From the NCBI GenBank assembly GCA_023228645.1, contig JALOAT010000053.1, positions 1 to 27,279 on the forward strand: a stretch of DNA of 27,279 bases. The letters run 5' to 3'. The stretch comes from Gammaproteobacteria bacterium (GTDB taxonomy: Bacteria > Pseudomonadota > Gammaproteobacteria > Thiohalomonadales > Thiohalomonadaceae). The notes beneath the pieces were generated by a model. That model searched no databases. It saw nothing but the letters and a program-made list of their open reading frames with translations, and had not been told where the DNA came from. A program made the position numbers and the translations under genes. Positions 7,299-14,968 of this stretch are shown here, one piece after another; the stretch's first letter is position 1, and each line of letters opens with the position of its first letter.

Positions 7299-7326
7299 CG
7301 TCACCCCGGCGAAAGCCGGGGTCCAT
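7299..7326. repeat. Short palindromic repeat (CACCCCGGC-GAAA-GCCGGGGT family)
   Basis: A perfect 8-bp stem ACCCCGGC/GCCGGGGT (7303-7310, 7315-7322) capped by GAAA lies between two convergent genes. A degenerate copy is at 11545-11571 and an inverted one at 21761-21786. This is a common type of interspersed REP in proteobacteria. A separate palindrome CTTCCTGC/GCAGGAAG lies at 7360-7375, just beyond the stop of the minus-strand gene. Confidence 0.6.
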
Positions 7327-7376
7327 TCCCAGCACCTCCGCATTGGGCCATTTTCTTCTCTTCCTGCGCAGGAAGG

Positions 7377-8183
7377 TCAGTCGAACAGCCGTTGGCCCTC
7401 TTCGAGCAGGCGTTTGCGCTGTTCTTCCACGGCGTGCTCGGCCTTCTCCTGAAGCCGTTCCCGTTGTTGCTGCGTCTCCTCGCGGACGCGTCCTTCCAGG
7501 TCCTGCACTGCGCCGAGTGCATCACCCAGCTGCGCCTGGAACTCGGCGGGCAGTGCGCCACTGTTCACCACCTGATCGAGCACTGCGCGCGCCACGATGC
7601 CCGCCAGCTGTGCGGCGGTGACGCCGCCCGATTCGGCACCGACATCGCTCAGCTCGATGGTCGGCACCTGCACACGGCTGCGCCCACGCTCCCCCAAGGC
7701 CGGGGCGAACAGCGCCTCGGCCTGCACGCCGTCGATGCGCAGTTCATCCACGATGAATCGCTTTTGTCCCTTGGCACGCTGCTTCTCCTCCGCGCCACCG
7801 AGACGACGGATGTTGTCGAGGATCTCCGCGGCGTTGCTGCCCGTCCCCTGACGTTCGAGATTTACCTGCGCGCCGTTGATGGACAGGTGCGGAACCCGCA
7901 CCACCTCGCCGAGTAGCGAGCGCGGATGCACCGCAAAATCCAGCGCGTCCAGCACGAAAAACTGCTCGGCCTGATAGCCCTCGGGATTGGCGACGCGCAG
8001 GTCACGGAGTGCGACTTCGCCCGAGAACACCCCGAGGCGCACGTTGCCCAGCCGGGCGGGTTCACCGGTGGCGTAGGTGGTGCCTTGCTCGATGGCCCGC
8101 TTGGCGATCCAGTCCAGCGACAGCCACAGGACGAGGGGCACGAGAATGACGAGCAGCAGCACGGCGACGAGCAGTTTTTTCAC
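7377..8183 (-). CDS. AsmA-like / DUF748-type membrane-anchored protein
   Basis: A 268-residue protein with an N-terminal membrane anchor (about 2-24, KKLLVAVLLLVILVPLVLWL) and a periplasmic beta-rich region. That region resembles the AsmA/DUF748 group of envelope proteins. The GNVRLGVFSGEVALRDLRVANPEG segment and the GSNAAEILDNIRR stretch are typical of the group, which includes large lipid-transport proteins such as AsmA and TamB; this one is short. Residues 225-268 form a charged Glu/Gln/Arg coiled coil. The start is a GTG at 8183, preceded by AAGGGGA and leading straight into the membrane anchor. The frame is open further upstream but with no membrane-protein character. It is divergent from the second rhlE and convergent with the YchJ-like gene. 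Confidence 0.78.
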   Translation of the reverse strand: MKKLLVAVLLLVILVPLVLWLSLDWIAKRAIEQGTTYATGEPARLGNVRLGVFSGEVALRDLRVANPEGYQAEQFFVLDALDFAVHPRSLLGEVVRVPHLSINGAQVNLERQGTGSNAAEILDNIRRLGGAEEKQRAKGQKRFIVDELRIDGVQAEALFAPALGERGRSRVQVPTIELSDVGAESGGVTAAQLAGIVARAVLDQVVNSGALPAEFQAQLGDALGAVQDLEGRVREETQQQRERLQEKAEHAVEEQRKRLLEEGQRLFD

Positions 8184-8314
8184 GACGTCCCCTTGCGAGC
8201 GAGGCCGTGCCGCCCGCAACGAATACCGTAGCCGCACCCGTACCCCATGCAAACAGAAGGCAATGAAATTCGCAGGCCGTCGGGAATCGCGCGATGGTGA
8301 TGTAAAGGAATCGT

Positions 8315-8343
8315 TTGCCCGGCCGGCGCTTCCCGAGTACACT
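8315..8343 (+). promoter_or_regulatory. Sigma-70-type promoter of the second rhlE
   Basis: A -35 element TTGCCC (8315-8320) and a -10 element TACACT (8338-8343) are separated by 17 bases. This predicts a start near 8350 and a leader of about 190 bases. The spacing is the same as at the first rhlE promoter. Confidence 0.6.
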
Positions 8344-8349
8344 GCGCGC

Positions 8350-8543
8350 CTCCCCGACCTCCGGGGACCTACGTTCCTGACCTCCCTCCCCACATCGCGT
8401 GCGGTTTTCCGGTTAGCGACGTAAGCGCCACACAGGCGCAACGAACCGGGCCTTGGCACGCCACCGCAGTCTCGCCTCTTCGGTTCTCTATCGTTTCATC
8501 ACATTTGTCCGCCCCTGTGGCAGGGTGCGGCGAGGACTTCCTT
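8350..8543 (+). promoter_or_regulatory. Structured rhlE leader RNA, copy 2
   Basis: An outer helix CCGGTT (8409-8414) with AACCGG (8444-8449) encloses a hairpin GCGCC (8425-8429), loop ACACA, GGCGC (8435-8439). Compared with copy 1, the inner hairpin and the GAYGTA stretch before it are conserved, while the outer helix differs in sequence but keeps its pairing. This shared layout outside the coding region suggests a functional RNA element common to both rhlE genes. The gap from 8184 to 8543 holds this leader and its promoter and no other gene. Confidence 0.6.
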
Positions 8544-9800
8544 TTGTCTTTTTCTGCACTGAATCTGGGTGCGCCGCTGCTGCGCGCCATCGAAGCCCTG
8601 GGCTTCTCCGAACCCACTGAAATCCAGCGCCAGGCCATCCCTGTGCTGCTCGACGGCCGCGACCTGATGGCCTCCGCACAGACCGGCACCGGCAAGACCG
8701 GCGCGTTTACGCTGCCCGCGTTGCAGCGCCTGCTGACGCCGAGCACGCTGCGCGGCATCGGCCCCCGTGTGCTGGTCCTCACGCCGACCCGCGAACTGGC
8801 CACCCAGGTGGAAGAAAACATCCGCGAGTTCGGCAAGTTCTCGCGTCCCGTCACGGTGAGCGTGGTGGGCGGTGTGCCTTATCCGCCGCAGATCCGCGCC
8901 CTGTCGCGTCCGGTGGATATCCTGGTGGCCACGCCGGGTCGCCTGATGGACCACATGGAACGCGGGCGTATCGACTTCTCGCGTCTGGAAATGCTGGTGC
9001 TGGACGAGGCCGACCGTATGCTCGACATGGGCTTTTTGGACGACGTGCGCCACATCGCCAGCGCCACGCCGGCCACGCGCCAGACCGCGCTGTTCTCCGC
9101 GACCCTGGAGGGCACCGTGCTTTCCGTTGCCAACGAACTGCTCAAGAACCCCGCGCGCCTGCAACTGGCGGCCGCGGCCATGCGCCACGAGCGCATCACC
9201 CAGCGCGCCCACCGGGCCGACGACCTCGCCCACAAGCACGCCCTGCTGAAGCACATTATTGCCGTGGAAGAGCTGGATCAGGCCGTGGTGTTCACCGCTA
9301 CCAAGGCCGGCGCCGAGACCCTGGCGCAGACCCTGAGTGAGCAAGGCCATGCCTGTGTCGCGCTGCACGGCGACATGGGTCAGCGCGATCGCAAGCGCAC
9401 GGTGGACCGCATGCGCCGGCGCGAGGTGCGCCTGCTGGTCGCCACTGACGTGGCGGCGCGCGGCCTGGACATCGCGGGCATCAGCCACGTGATCAACTTT
9501 GACCTGCCCATGGTGGCCGAGGACTACATCCATCGCATCGGCCGAACCGGCCGAGGCAGTGCGAGCGGCACGGCCATTACCTTCGTGGGTCCCGCCGATC
9601 GTCCGAAGCTCGGCCGTATCGAGCGGCTTACGGGTGGACGTCTGGAATACGCCGTCATCCCGGGATTGGAGCCGCGCCTGGAGCCGACCCATCGTCGTCC
9701 TTCCGGTCCGCGTCCCAACGGCCGACGTTTCTCGGATCGCCCGCAAGGCAATCGCGGCGGCTACAACCAGCGCCGCGGCGAAGGTTTCCGTCGCGCCTGA
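8544..9800 (+). CDS. rhlE: DEAD-box ATP-dependent RNA helicase, RhlE type (copy 2)
   Basis: A second RhlE-type RNA helicase of 418 residues from the start chosen here. Core motifs are complete: Q-motif glutamine near 28, AQTGTGKT at 45-52, PTRELA at 81-86, DEAD at 154-157, SAT at 185-187 and a late HRIGRTGR. The short C-terminal tail is rich in Arg, Gly, Asn and Pro. I chose the TTG at 8544: it gives MSFSALNLG, which aligns residue for residue with the start of copy 1, and the upstream GCGAGGAC matches GAGAGGAT in copy 1 at the same distance. An ATG at 8505 would add 13 residues with no family support. The protein differs substantially from copy 1 in the C-terminal half, so they are old paralogues rather than a recent duplication. 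Confidence 0.93.
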   Translation: MSFSALNLGAPLLRAIEALGFSEPTEIQRQAIPVLLDGRDLMASAQTGTGKTGAFTLPALQRLLTPSTLRGIGPRVLVLTPTRELATQVEENIREFGKFSRPVTVSVVGGVPYPPQIRALSRPVDILVATPGRLMDHMERGRIDFSRLEMLVLDEADRMLDMGFLDDVRHIASATPATRQTALFSATLEGTVLSVANELLKNPARLQLAAAAMRHERITQRAHRADDLAHKHALLKHIIAVEELDQAVVFTATKAGAETLAQTLSEQGHACVALHGDMGQRDRKRTVDRMRRREVRLLVATDVAARGLDIAGISHVINFDLPMVAEDYIHRIGRTGRGSASGTAITFVGPADRPKLGRIERLTGGRLEYAVIPGLEPRLEPTHRRPSGPRPNGRRFSDRPQGNRGGYNQRRGEGFRRA

Positions 9801-9817
9801 AGACCACAGGCCGGCGG

Positions 9818-9876
9818 CTACGGCCGCCGGTCCTGGACCATGCAGATACGGGATCCTCCATTCGGGTCCCGTGCCT
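9818..9876 (+). terminator. Two hairpins after the second rhlE
   Basis: A GC-rich stem CGGCGGC/GCCGCCG begins about 13 bases after the rhlE stop. A second stem ACGGGATCC/GGGTCCCGT (one mismatch, 9848-9872) follows it. Neither has a T-tract, so termination is plausible but not certain. Confidence 0.4.
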
Positions 9877-9882
9877 CAAGGG

Positions 9883-9912
9883 CTGACCATGAGGGTCAGG
9901 CGGGACTACAAT
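9883..9912 (+). promoter_or_regulatory. Candidate promoter of uppP
   Basis: A -35 like CTGACC (9883-9888) and a -10 TACAAT (9907-9912) are 18 bases apart. They lie about 45 bases upstream of the uppP start and just after the putative rhlE terminators. Confidence 0.5.
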
Positions 9913-9956
9913 CGCTGCGGCTTTGCGCCATGTCATAAGCGACGCGAAAGGCGATC

Positions 9957-10757
9957 ATGGATTGGATTCTGCTCCTCAAAGGTTTTCTGCTCGGGCTGGT
10001 GGAAGGCGCCACCGAGTTCCTGCCCATCTCCAGCACGGGCCATCTCATTATCGTCGGTGATTTTCTCGGCTTCACCGATGAGCGGGCGAAGGTCTTCGAC
10101 ATCGCCATCCAACTCGGGGCCATCCTGGCGGTGTGCTGGGAATACCGCGTGCGCATCGTGCGTGTTGCGCGCGGGCTGCGTAGCGACCCGGTGGCGCAGC
10201 GTTTTACTGTCAACATACTGGTCGCCTTCCTGCCGGCGCTGGTGTTCGGTCTGCTGTTGCACCGCATCATCAAGGACCACCTGTTCAATCCCTTCAACGT
10301 CGCGGTGATGCTGGTGGCGGGCGGTTTCGTGATCCTGTGGGTGGAGCACTTCTACAACCGCAAGCACCACATCGAGACTGTGGACGACATGCGCTGGACC
10401 GATGCCCTCAAGGTGGGCCTCGCCCAGTCGGTCGCCATGGTGCCCGGTGTGTCCCGTTCGGGCGCCACCATCATGGGCGGCCTGATCTTCGGCCTGTCAC
10501 GCAAGGCCGCCACCGAGTTCTCGTTCTTCCTCGCCATCCCGACCATGATCGGCGCAACCACCTACGACGTGTACAAAAACCGCGCGTTGCTGGAATGGGG
10601 CGACCTGCCGTTGTTCGCGATCGGTTTCATCACCGCCTTCGTGGCGGCGCTGATCGCGGTGAAGAGCCTGCTGAGATTCGTGTCCAATCACACCTTCATC
10701 GGCTTCGCCTGGTACCGCATCCTGTTCGGCGGCATTTTGCTCGCCTACTACTACTGA
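9957..10757 (+). CDS. uppP: Undecaprenyl-diphosphatase UppP (BacA)
   Basis: An integral inner-membrane phosphatase of 266 residues that converts undecaprenyl diphosphate to the monophosphate, recycling the lipid carrier for peptidoglycan and other envelope polymers; overexpression in other species gives bacitracin resistance. The two signature regions are intact: EGATEFLPISSTGH at about 16-29 and PGVSRSG at about 163-169, holding the catalytic Glu, Ser and Arg. The rest is a series of hydrophobic helices of the expected number and length. The ATG at 9957 gives the standard MDWILLLKG start. An alpha/beta hydrolase gene starts one base after the stop, so the two are probably translationally coupled. 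Confidence 0.97.
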   Translation: MDWILLLKGFLLGLVEGATEFLPISSTGHLIIVGDFLGFTDERAKVFDIAIQLGAILAVCWEYRVRIVRVARGLRSDPVAQRFTVNILVAFLPALVFGLLLHRIIKDHLFNPFNVAVMLVAGGFVILWVEHFYNRKHHIETVDDMRWTDALKVGLAQSVAMVPGVSRSGATIMGGLIFGLSRKAATEFSFFLAIPTMIGATTYDVYKNRALLEWGDLPLFAIGFITAFVAALIAVKSLLRFVSNHTFIGFAWYRILFGGILLAYYY

Positions 10758-10758
10758 C

Positions 10759-11436
10759 ATGCGCACGGAACAGCGCCGCATCGCGGTCGGTGACGGCAGC
10801 ATCGGTGCGGTGTGGGCGATCCCGTCCCGCTGGCGCGCGGGCGAGGGCAGCGCCGTCATCATCGCCCATGGCGCCGGCAACGACATGCAGGCGCCCTTCA
10901 TCAGCGCCCTGCACGCCGGGTTCGCGGCGCACGGGCTGCTCAGCATCAAGTTCAACTTTCCGTACAAGGAGCGCGGCGGCAAGGCGCCTGATCGGGCGCC
11001 GGTGCTGGAGGCGGTGTGGCGTGCGGTGATCGCCGCCGTGCGCCAGGACCCGCTGGCGCCGGCACGGGTGTTCCTGGCCGGCAAGAGCATGGGCGGGCGC
11101 ATGGCCTCCCATGTCGCAGCGCAGGGCGAGCACTGCGACGGCCTGGTGTTCTTCGGCTATCCGCTCCATCCCGCGCGGCAGCCTGAGAAGCTGCGCGCGG
11201 CGCATCTTCCCGCGGTGCGCTGTCCCATGCTGTTCATTCAGGGAACGCGCGATCCACTATGCGACTTGGCACGACTGCGCGATGCGCTCGTCCCCGTTCA
11301 CGCTGCGCACACCGTACACGTGATCGACGGCGCGGATCACAGCTTCAAGCTACTGCGTCGCAGCGGGCGAGGGATGGAGGATGTGATGCAGGAAATCGTC
11401 GCCACTACCGTGGCGTGGATGAACGCCTCGGCTTAG
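10759..11436 (+). CDS. Alpha/beta hydrolase, KANL3/Tex30-like family
   Basis: A 225-residue cytoplasmic alpha/beta hydrolase of the group related to eukaryotic KANL3/Tex30 and bacterial dienelactone-hydrolase-like proteins. The substrate is unknown. Features in order: an oxyanion-strand region IIAHGAGNDM (about 34-43), the nucleophile elbow GKSMGG with S110, an Asp in QGTRDPLCD (D165) and the His in GADHSF (H194). The catalytic triad is therefore complete and the length is normal for the group. It starts one base after the uppP stop. A link to envelope lipid metabolism is possible from this position but is inference. Confidence 0.88.
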   Translation: MRTEQRRIAVGDGSIGAVWAIPSRWRAGEGSAVIIAHGAGNDMQAPFISALHAGFAAHGLLSIKFNFPYKERGGKAPDRAPVLEAVWRAVIAAVRQDPLAPARVFLAGKSMGGRMASHVAAQGEHCDGLVFFGYPLHPARQPEKLRAAHLPAVRCPMLFIQGTRDPLCDLARLRDALVPVHAAHTVHVIDGADHSFKLLRRSGRGMEDVMQEIVATTVAWMNASA

Positions 11437-11544
11437 CTTTCAGGGGCGGGCGCCAGCGCGAACATGGATTCCGGCTTTTGCCGAAATGATGTGTTGGAAA
11501 TATCCGAGCGTGATGGGCCGCCGTGCAGGCAACAAGCATCAAGT

Positions 11545-11571
11545 CGTCACCCCGGCGAAAGCCATGGTCCA
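11545..11571. repeat. Degenerate palindromic repeat (CACCCCGGC family)
   Basis: CGTCACCCCGGCGAAAGCC matches the unit at 7299, but the second arm has decayed. It lies in the non-coding stretch between the hydrolase stop and the DUF2892 gene, where I find nothing else. Confidence 0.5.
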
Positions 11572-11644
11572 GGCTGTGTGCGCTGGGTGTGATGGACACT
11601 GTTGGGACGCGAAGGCCGCCTGGGGCGACCTTCGCCGTGAAAAC

Positions 11645-11827
11645 TCACTTTTTGGTGCAGACGCCGACCAGCGGGTACAGCGGGCAGCGGCCCATGAGTC
11701 CGGTCGCCAACGGCACCACGCCGATCCAGCCCCACACGGGCAGCACGCCCGCAACCGTCAGACCAATGAGCGCCACGCCCGCGACGATGCGCAGGCCCTT
11801 GTCGATACCGCCAACATTCTGTTTCAC
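11645..11827 (-). CDS. Small DUF2892 (YgaP-like transmembrane) protein
   Basis: A 60-residue inner-membrane protein of the DUF2892 family, which corresponds to the membrane part of YgaP without its rhodanese domain. It begins with the family signature KQNVGGIDKGLR, followed by two hydrophobic helices (about 14-30 and 33-46) and the ending GRCPLYPLVGVCT with C48 and C57. The start is a GTG at 11827, with a strong GGAGGT six bases upstream, and the length is exactly that of the family. The frame stays open upstream into rsuA antisense, which hides this gene inside a much longer spurious frame. It is divergent from rsuA, 72 bases away. DUF2892 genes often accompany sulfur-handling genes; this window has a rhodanese and a TauE/SafE gene, but not adjacent. 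Confidence 0.85.
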   Translation of the reverse strand: MKQNVGGIDKGLRIVAGVALIGLTVAGVLPVWGWIGVVPLATGLMGRCPLYPLVGVCTKK

Positions 11828-11899
11828 GAGTGCACCTCCGTTGGAAAAACTGGCAACATTCTGGGCCGTGTTTTGCACCACTACAGTGACAAACTCACA

Positions 11900-12607
11900 A
11901 TGAGCCTGCGCCTCGATCGTTTCCTCGGCAATGCCGCCGGACTCACCCGTACCCAGGCGCAACGGGCGGTGCGTGCCGGTGACGTGTGCGTCGACGGCAC
12001 GCCCGTGCGCGACCCGTCGCTGCATGTCACCACGGCGCAGACCGTGACGCTGTCCGGGCGACCGCTGGTGATACCGGGCCCCCGTTACCTGATGCTCAAC
12101 AAACCGGCCGGTTATGTATCGGTGACCGAGGACGGTGCGCATCCCACGGTGCTCGACCTGATCGCCGAGTCGTACCGCCATACGCTGCACGCGGCCGGCC
12201 GCCTGGACCTGGACACTACCGGCCTGGTGCTGCTTACCGACGATGGCGCCTGGTCCCATCGCATCACCAGCCCGCGGCGCAAGTGCGCCAAGCGCTACCG
12301 CGTGACCCTGGCCGAGCCCATCGACGAGGCGTCCGCGACACAGCTTGCTGCCGGTGTGCTGTTGCATGGCGAAGCACGGTCTACCCAACCCGCCCATGTG
12401 GAGATCATCGGCCCCACCGAAGTCTGGCTCACCATCACGGAAGGCCGCTATCACCAGGTCAAACGCATGGTCGCCGCGGTGGGCAACCACGTGGTGGCCC
12501 TGCACCGTGACCGCATCGGCCCAGTGGAGCTCGACCCGGCGCTCGGACCGGGGGAGTACCGCGCACTCACTCCCGACGAGATCGCCGCCCTCAGCGCGTG
12601 CGGTTGA
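11900..12607 (+). CDS. rsuA: 16S rRNA pseudouridine synthase RsuA
   Basis: A 235-residue cytoplasmic enzyme of the RsuA/RluB/E/F family, which in E. coli isomerises uridine 516 of 16S rRNA. The N-terminal S4 RNA-binding domain spans about 1-48 (LDRFLGNAAGLTRTQAQRAVRAG). The catalytic domain has the invariant GRLDLDTTGLVLLTDDG motif with catalytic D103, close to D102 of the E. coli enzyme, and the later YHQVKRM motif. I chose the ATG at 11900 because it begins the S4 domain; the long open frame upstream has no homology-like content. Distinguishing RsuA from RluE or RluF relies on the short length and overall pattern, which favour RsuA. Confidence 0.93.
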   Translation: MSLRLDRFLGNAAGLTRTQAQRAVRAGDVCVDGTPVRDPSLHVTTAQTVTLSGRPLVIPGPRYLMLNKPAGYVSVTEDGAHPTVLDLIAESYRHTLHAAGRLDLDTTGLVLLTDDGAWSHRITSPRRKCAKRYRVTLAEPIDEASATQLAAGVLLHGEARSTQPAHVEIIGPTEVWLTITEGRYHQVKRMVAAVGNHVVALHRDRIGPVELDPALGPGEYRALTPDEIAALSACG

Positions 12608-12638
12608 ATGCGTGACTGGATAACCGAAAAGCTCACGA

Positions 12639-12719
12639 CGCAGAGAACGCGGAGGCGTGGGGAAAAAAATAACGGGAATGTCTTCTCTCCGCGTGCTCCG
12701 CGCCTCCGCGACCTCTGCG
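12639..12719. repeat. Imperfect inverted repeat (CGCAGAGAACGCGGAGG family)
   Basis: CGCAGAGAACGCGGAGGCG (12639-12657) pairs imperfectly with CGCCTCCGCGACCTCTGCG (12701-12719) around an A-rich loop containing seven consecutive A. Related phrases occur at about 1020-1035 (CCTCTGCGTC). It looks like a MITE-like or hairpin repeat, 30 bases after rsuA; it may also terminate rsuA. Confidence 0.55.
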
Positions 12720-12794
12720 TTTCGCCACCCTGGAATGGCCTCCGGTGATAAGCCCTGGTTGCGCCGCTGACATTCTTCAGTGCACATCATCGGC

Positions 12795-12837
12795 TTGACG
12801 TTCATCAAGGCCGCTCTTTCCAGACAGCTTCTACACT
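12795..12837 (+). promoter_or_regulatory. FNR/DNR-type site and promoter of nnrS
   Basis: TTGAC-GTTC-ATCAA (12795-12808) matches the FNR/DNR/NnrR palindrome TTGAT-N4-ATCAA at nine of ten positions. A -10 element TACACT lies at 12832-12837, putting the predicted start near 12844 and the site's centre at about -42. That is the classical position for activation by this regulator family. The downstream gene is NnrS, a known target of NO-responsive members, which makes the call coherent. Confidence 0.8.
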
Positions 12838-12866
12838 TTGCGCGCCCGCTGCCGAAATGCGCGCCC

Positions 12867-14099
12867 ATGAACAAACTCAATCACTGGAAGGTCTTCACCG
12901 CTGCCCCCCACCGCGTGATGTTCTTCGCGGGCATCGCACAGTTCATGCTTACCCTCGTGTGGTGGAGTGTCGAATTGACGGCCCGCTATACCGGGGTCAT
13001 TGCGCCGCTGCAAACCGCCATCCCCAGCACCTTTACCCACGCATGGCTCATGTTGTTCGGCGTGTTCCCGTTCCTCATGTTCGGCTTTCTCATGACCACC
13101 TATCCGCGCTGGATGAACGGTCCCCTGGTGCCGGAACACAGCTATGTCCGCGCCTTTTTGTTGATGAGCGCCGGTGTGCTGCTGTTCTACACAGGGCTGT
13201 TCGCAGGCACAGCGGTGGTGCTGGCGGGTATCGTCGTGCATGCCTTCGGCTTCGCCCTGGGCATCCACGGCCTCTATCGGGTCTACCGTGCCGTCGGCCC
13301 CCGCCGCGACCGCCGCTACGAAACCCAACTGAACATCGCCCTCGTCCTGGGCGTGGTTTCCGAACTCGCCTTCGCCGCCTGGATAGCGATCGCGAGTCCG
13401 TTGTTGCTGCAAACCGCCCTGCGCGGCGCACTGTGGCTGTTTCTGATCCCCGTGCTGGTGCTGGTCGGCCACCGCATGATCCCGTTCTTCTCCGGGTCGG
13501 TGATCCCGAACTACACCCTGGTGCAACCGCCGTGGACCTTTCCCGTGTTGTGGGCGGCGGTCGTCGCGCACTTCGTCCTGGAAACCCTTGGCCACAACCA
13601 ATGGCTGTTCCTCGCCGACGCACCGCTGTTGTTCGTCACCCTTCACCACACCCTGCATTGGGGCTTTCGGCGCAGCCTGTCCGTGCGTCTGCTCGGCGCC
13701 TTGCACATCGCCTTTGCCGGCCTGTCGTTTGGTCTCGCGCTCTACATCATCCAGAGCCTCACCCAACTGATCACCGGTGAATTCATCCTCGGCCGCGCCC
13801 CCCTGCACGCCGTCGCCATCGGATTTGTCGCCGCCATGGTCGTCGCCATGATCACCCGCGTCAGCCGCGGTCATTCGGGCAGGCCGCTGACCATGGACAA
13901 CCTGGACTGGACCGCCTTCGTGCTCATGCTCACGGCGGTGCTCCTGCGCATCGTCGGCGACGTGGAGTTCATCGCCGCCGCCAGCCCCGTCCCGCCCAAC
14001 CTGCTCGCCGCCGCTGCCTGGCTCGCCGCCGTGGTGCCGTGGGGGCTGCGCTACCTGCTCATCTATCTGCGCCCGCGGCTGGACGGCAAGCCCGGCTGA
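12867..14099 (+). CDS. nnrS: NnrS-family heme/copper membrane protein
   Basis: A 410-residue polytopic inner-membrane protein of the NnrS family, which in denitrifiers and pathogens is induced by nitric oxide and protects against nitrosative stress. About twelve hydrophobic helices span the whole length. Family features include the N-terminal HRVMFFAGI segment, FPFLMFGFLMTTYPRW, GHRMIPFFSG and the late AIGFVAAMVVAMITRVSRGHSGRPL motif, with conserved histidines likely to bind metal or heme. I chose the ATG at 12867 from the family's N-terminus; the frame is open to 12780, but that stretch contains the promoter. An FNR/DNR-type site 59 bases upstream fits NO or anaerobic control. No other denitrification gene is visible in the window. 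Confidence 0.93.
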   Translation: MNKLNHWKVFTAAPHRVMFFAGIAQFMLTLVWWSVELTARYTGVIAPLQTAIPSTFTHAWLMLFGVFPFLMFGFLMTTYPRWMNGPLVPEHSYVRAFLLMSAGVLLFYTGLFAGTAVVLAGIVVHAFGFALGIHGLYRVYRAVGPRRDRRYETQLNIALVLGVVSELAFAAWIAIASPLLLQTALRGALWLFLIPVLVLVGHRMIPFFSGSVIPNYTLVQPPWTFPVLWAAVVAHFVLETLGHNQWLFLADAPLLFVTLHHTLHWGFRRSLSVRLLGALHIAFAGLSFGLALYIIQSLTQLITGEFILGRAPLHAVAIGFVAAMVVAMITRVSRGHSGRPLTMDNLDWTAFVLMLTAVLLRIVGDVEFIAAASPVPPNLLAAAAWLAAVVPWGLRYLLIYLRPRLDGKPG

Positions 14100-14106
14100 T
14101 CGATCG

Positions 14107-14161
14107 CTCGCCAAGACGCAAAGAACGCCAAGGAGGGCGGATAAGGGCGCTTCTTGGCGAG
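14107..14161. repeat. Inverted repeat after nnrS
   Basis: CTCGCCAAG (14107-14115) and CTTGGCGAG (14153-14161) form a 9-bp perfect stem around a purine-rich 37-base loop containing ACGCAAAGAACGCCAAGG. It resembles a common interspersed repeat and may serve as the end of nnrS transcription. Confidence 0.5.
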
Positions 14162-14199
14162 AGAGAGAGCCGTCGATGTCTCCCAGGGTCAGGAATCAT

Positions 14200-14898
14200 T
14201 CATGAGACTGAGAGGTTAGCCAGGGTCGCAAAGCGCTGCGCCAGTAAGGGTGAGTCCGGTGCCTCGTGTTTGATGAACACATAGGCCGTTCGCCACGGCT
14301 GCGCGAGAACCTGTGCGGCAGCCGCCGCCAGCGACGCGTCGCTGTACTGCGGCCGGCGCAGCCGCACATAGCCCCAGTCGGTGGTCACGACCGGCGCGGG
14401 CATCAGCGCATCTTCGAAGCACACGGCACAATCATGTTCCGATAGCAGCGAAAACACCGAGTCGCGAAGCCATTGTGGATCGCGGAACGCGAAGGCGATC
14501 TGGAGGCCTGGGGGCGCTTGGCACAGCATGTCGCGCAGCGCATCGATGTTCAGCGGCATGCGAGGTGGCAGCAGGAACAGCAGCGGACCAAGGCGATTTC
14601 CGAGCACCTTTACGGTGTCGACGAGGTGGGAGAGTTCTCCGTCCACATCGCGGAGGCGCTTCACATGGGTGATGCGCCTCGGCGCCTTGATAGCGAAGCG
14701 GAAGTGGCTCGGCACCTGGGCGACCCATGCCGAGAGCCCGGCGGCGGTGGGAAAGCGGTAGAAGGTAGTGTTGATTTCAACGACCTTCAGGCGTCGGGCA
14801 TAGCTGCCGAGCCACTGCGAGTCACGCGTCCCTGGGGCATAGAAGGGGCCGATCCATTCCTTGTACGCGAATCCGCTGGTGCCGACGTAAAGCTTCAT
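14200..14898 (-). CDS. DUF72 family protein (YecE-like)
   Basis: A 232-residue protein of the DUF72 family (E. coli YecE), with a TIM-barrel fold and no established function. The start MKLYVGTSGFAYKEWIGPFY, the VEINTTFYRFP segment (about 40-50), FRFAIKAPRRITHVKRL (about 66-82), and the late TTDWGYVRLRRP and VFIKHEA segments are all family hallmarks in order. The length is normal. It lies alone on the minus strand, 70 bases downstream of the NYN gene, and could be transcribed with it. Confidence 0.92.
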   Translation of the reverse strand: MKLYVGTSGFAYKEWIGPFYAPGTRDSQWLGSYARRLKVVEINTTFYRFPTAAGLSAWVAQVPSHFRFAIKAPRRITHVKRLRDVDGELSHLVDTVKVLGNRLGPLLFLLPPRMPLNIDALRDMLCQAPPGLQIAFAFRDPQWLRDSVFSLLSEHDCAVCFEDALMPAPVVTTDWGYVRLRRPQYSDASLAAAAAQVLAQPWRTAYVFIKHEAPDSPLLAQRFATLANLSVS

Positions 14899-14968
14899 GC
14901 CGCAAGCCTAGGCTGCGCCGGAACGACGTTGACACCCCGGGACGGATGGGGCAGGCGAGTCGTTGACC

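Noticed and set aside
11828..12880. Upstream extension of the minus-strand DUF2892 frame
   Set aside because: It is antisense to rsuA with no domain; the strong GGAGGT plus GTG at 11827 marks the true start.
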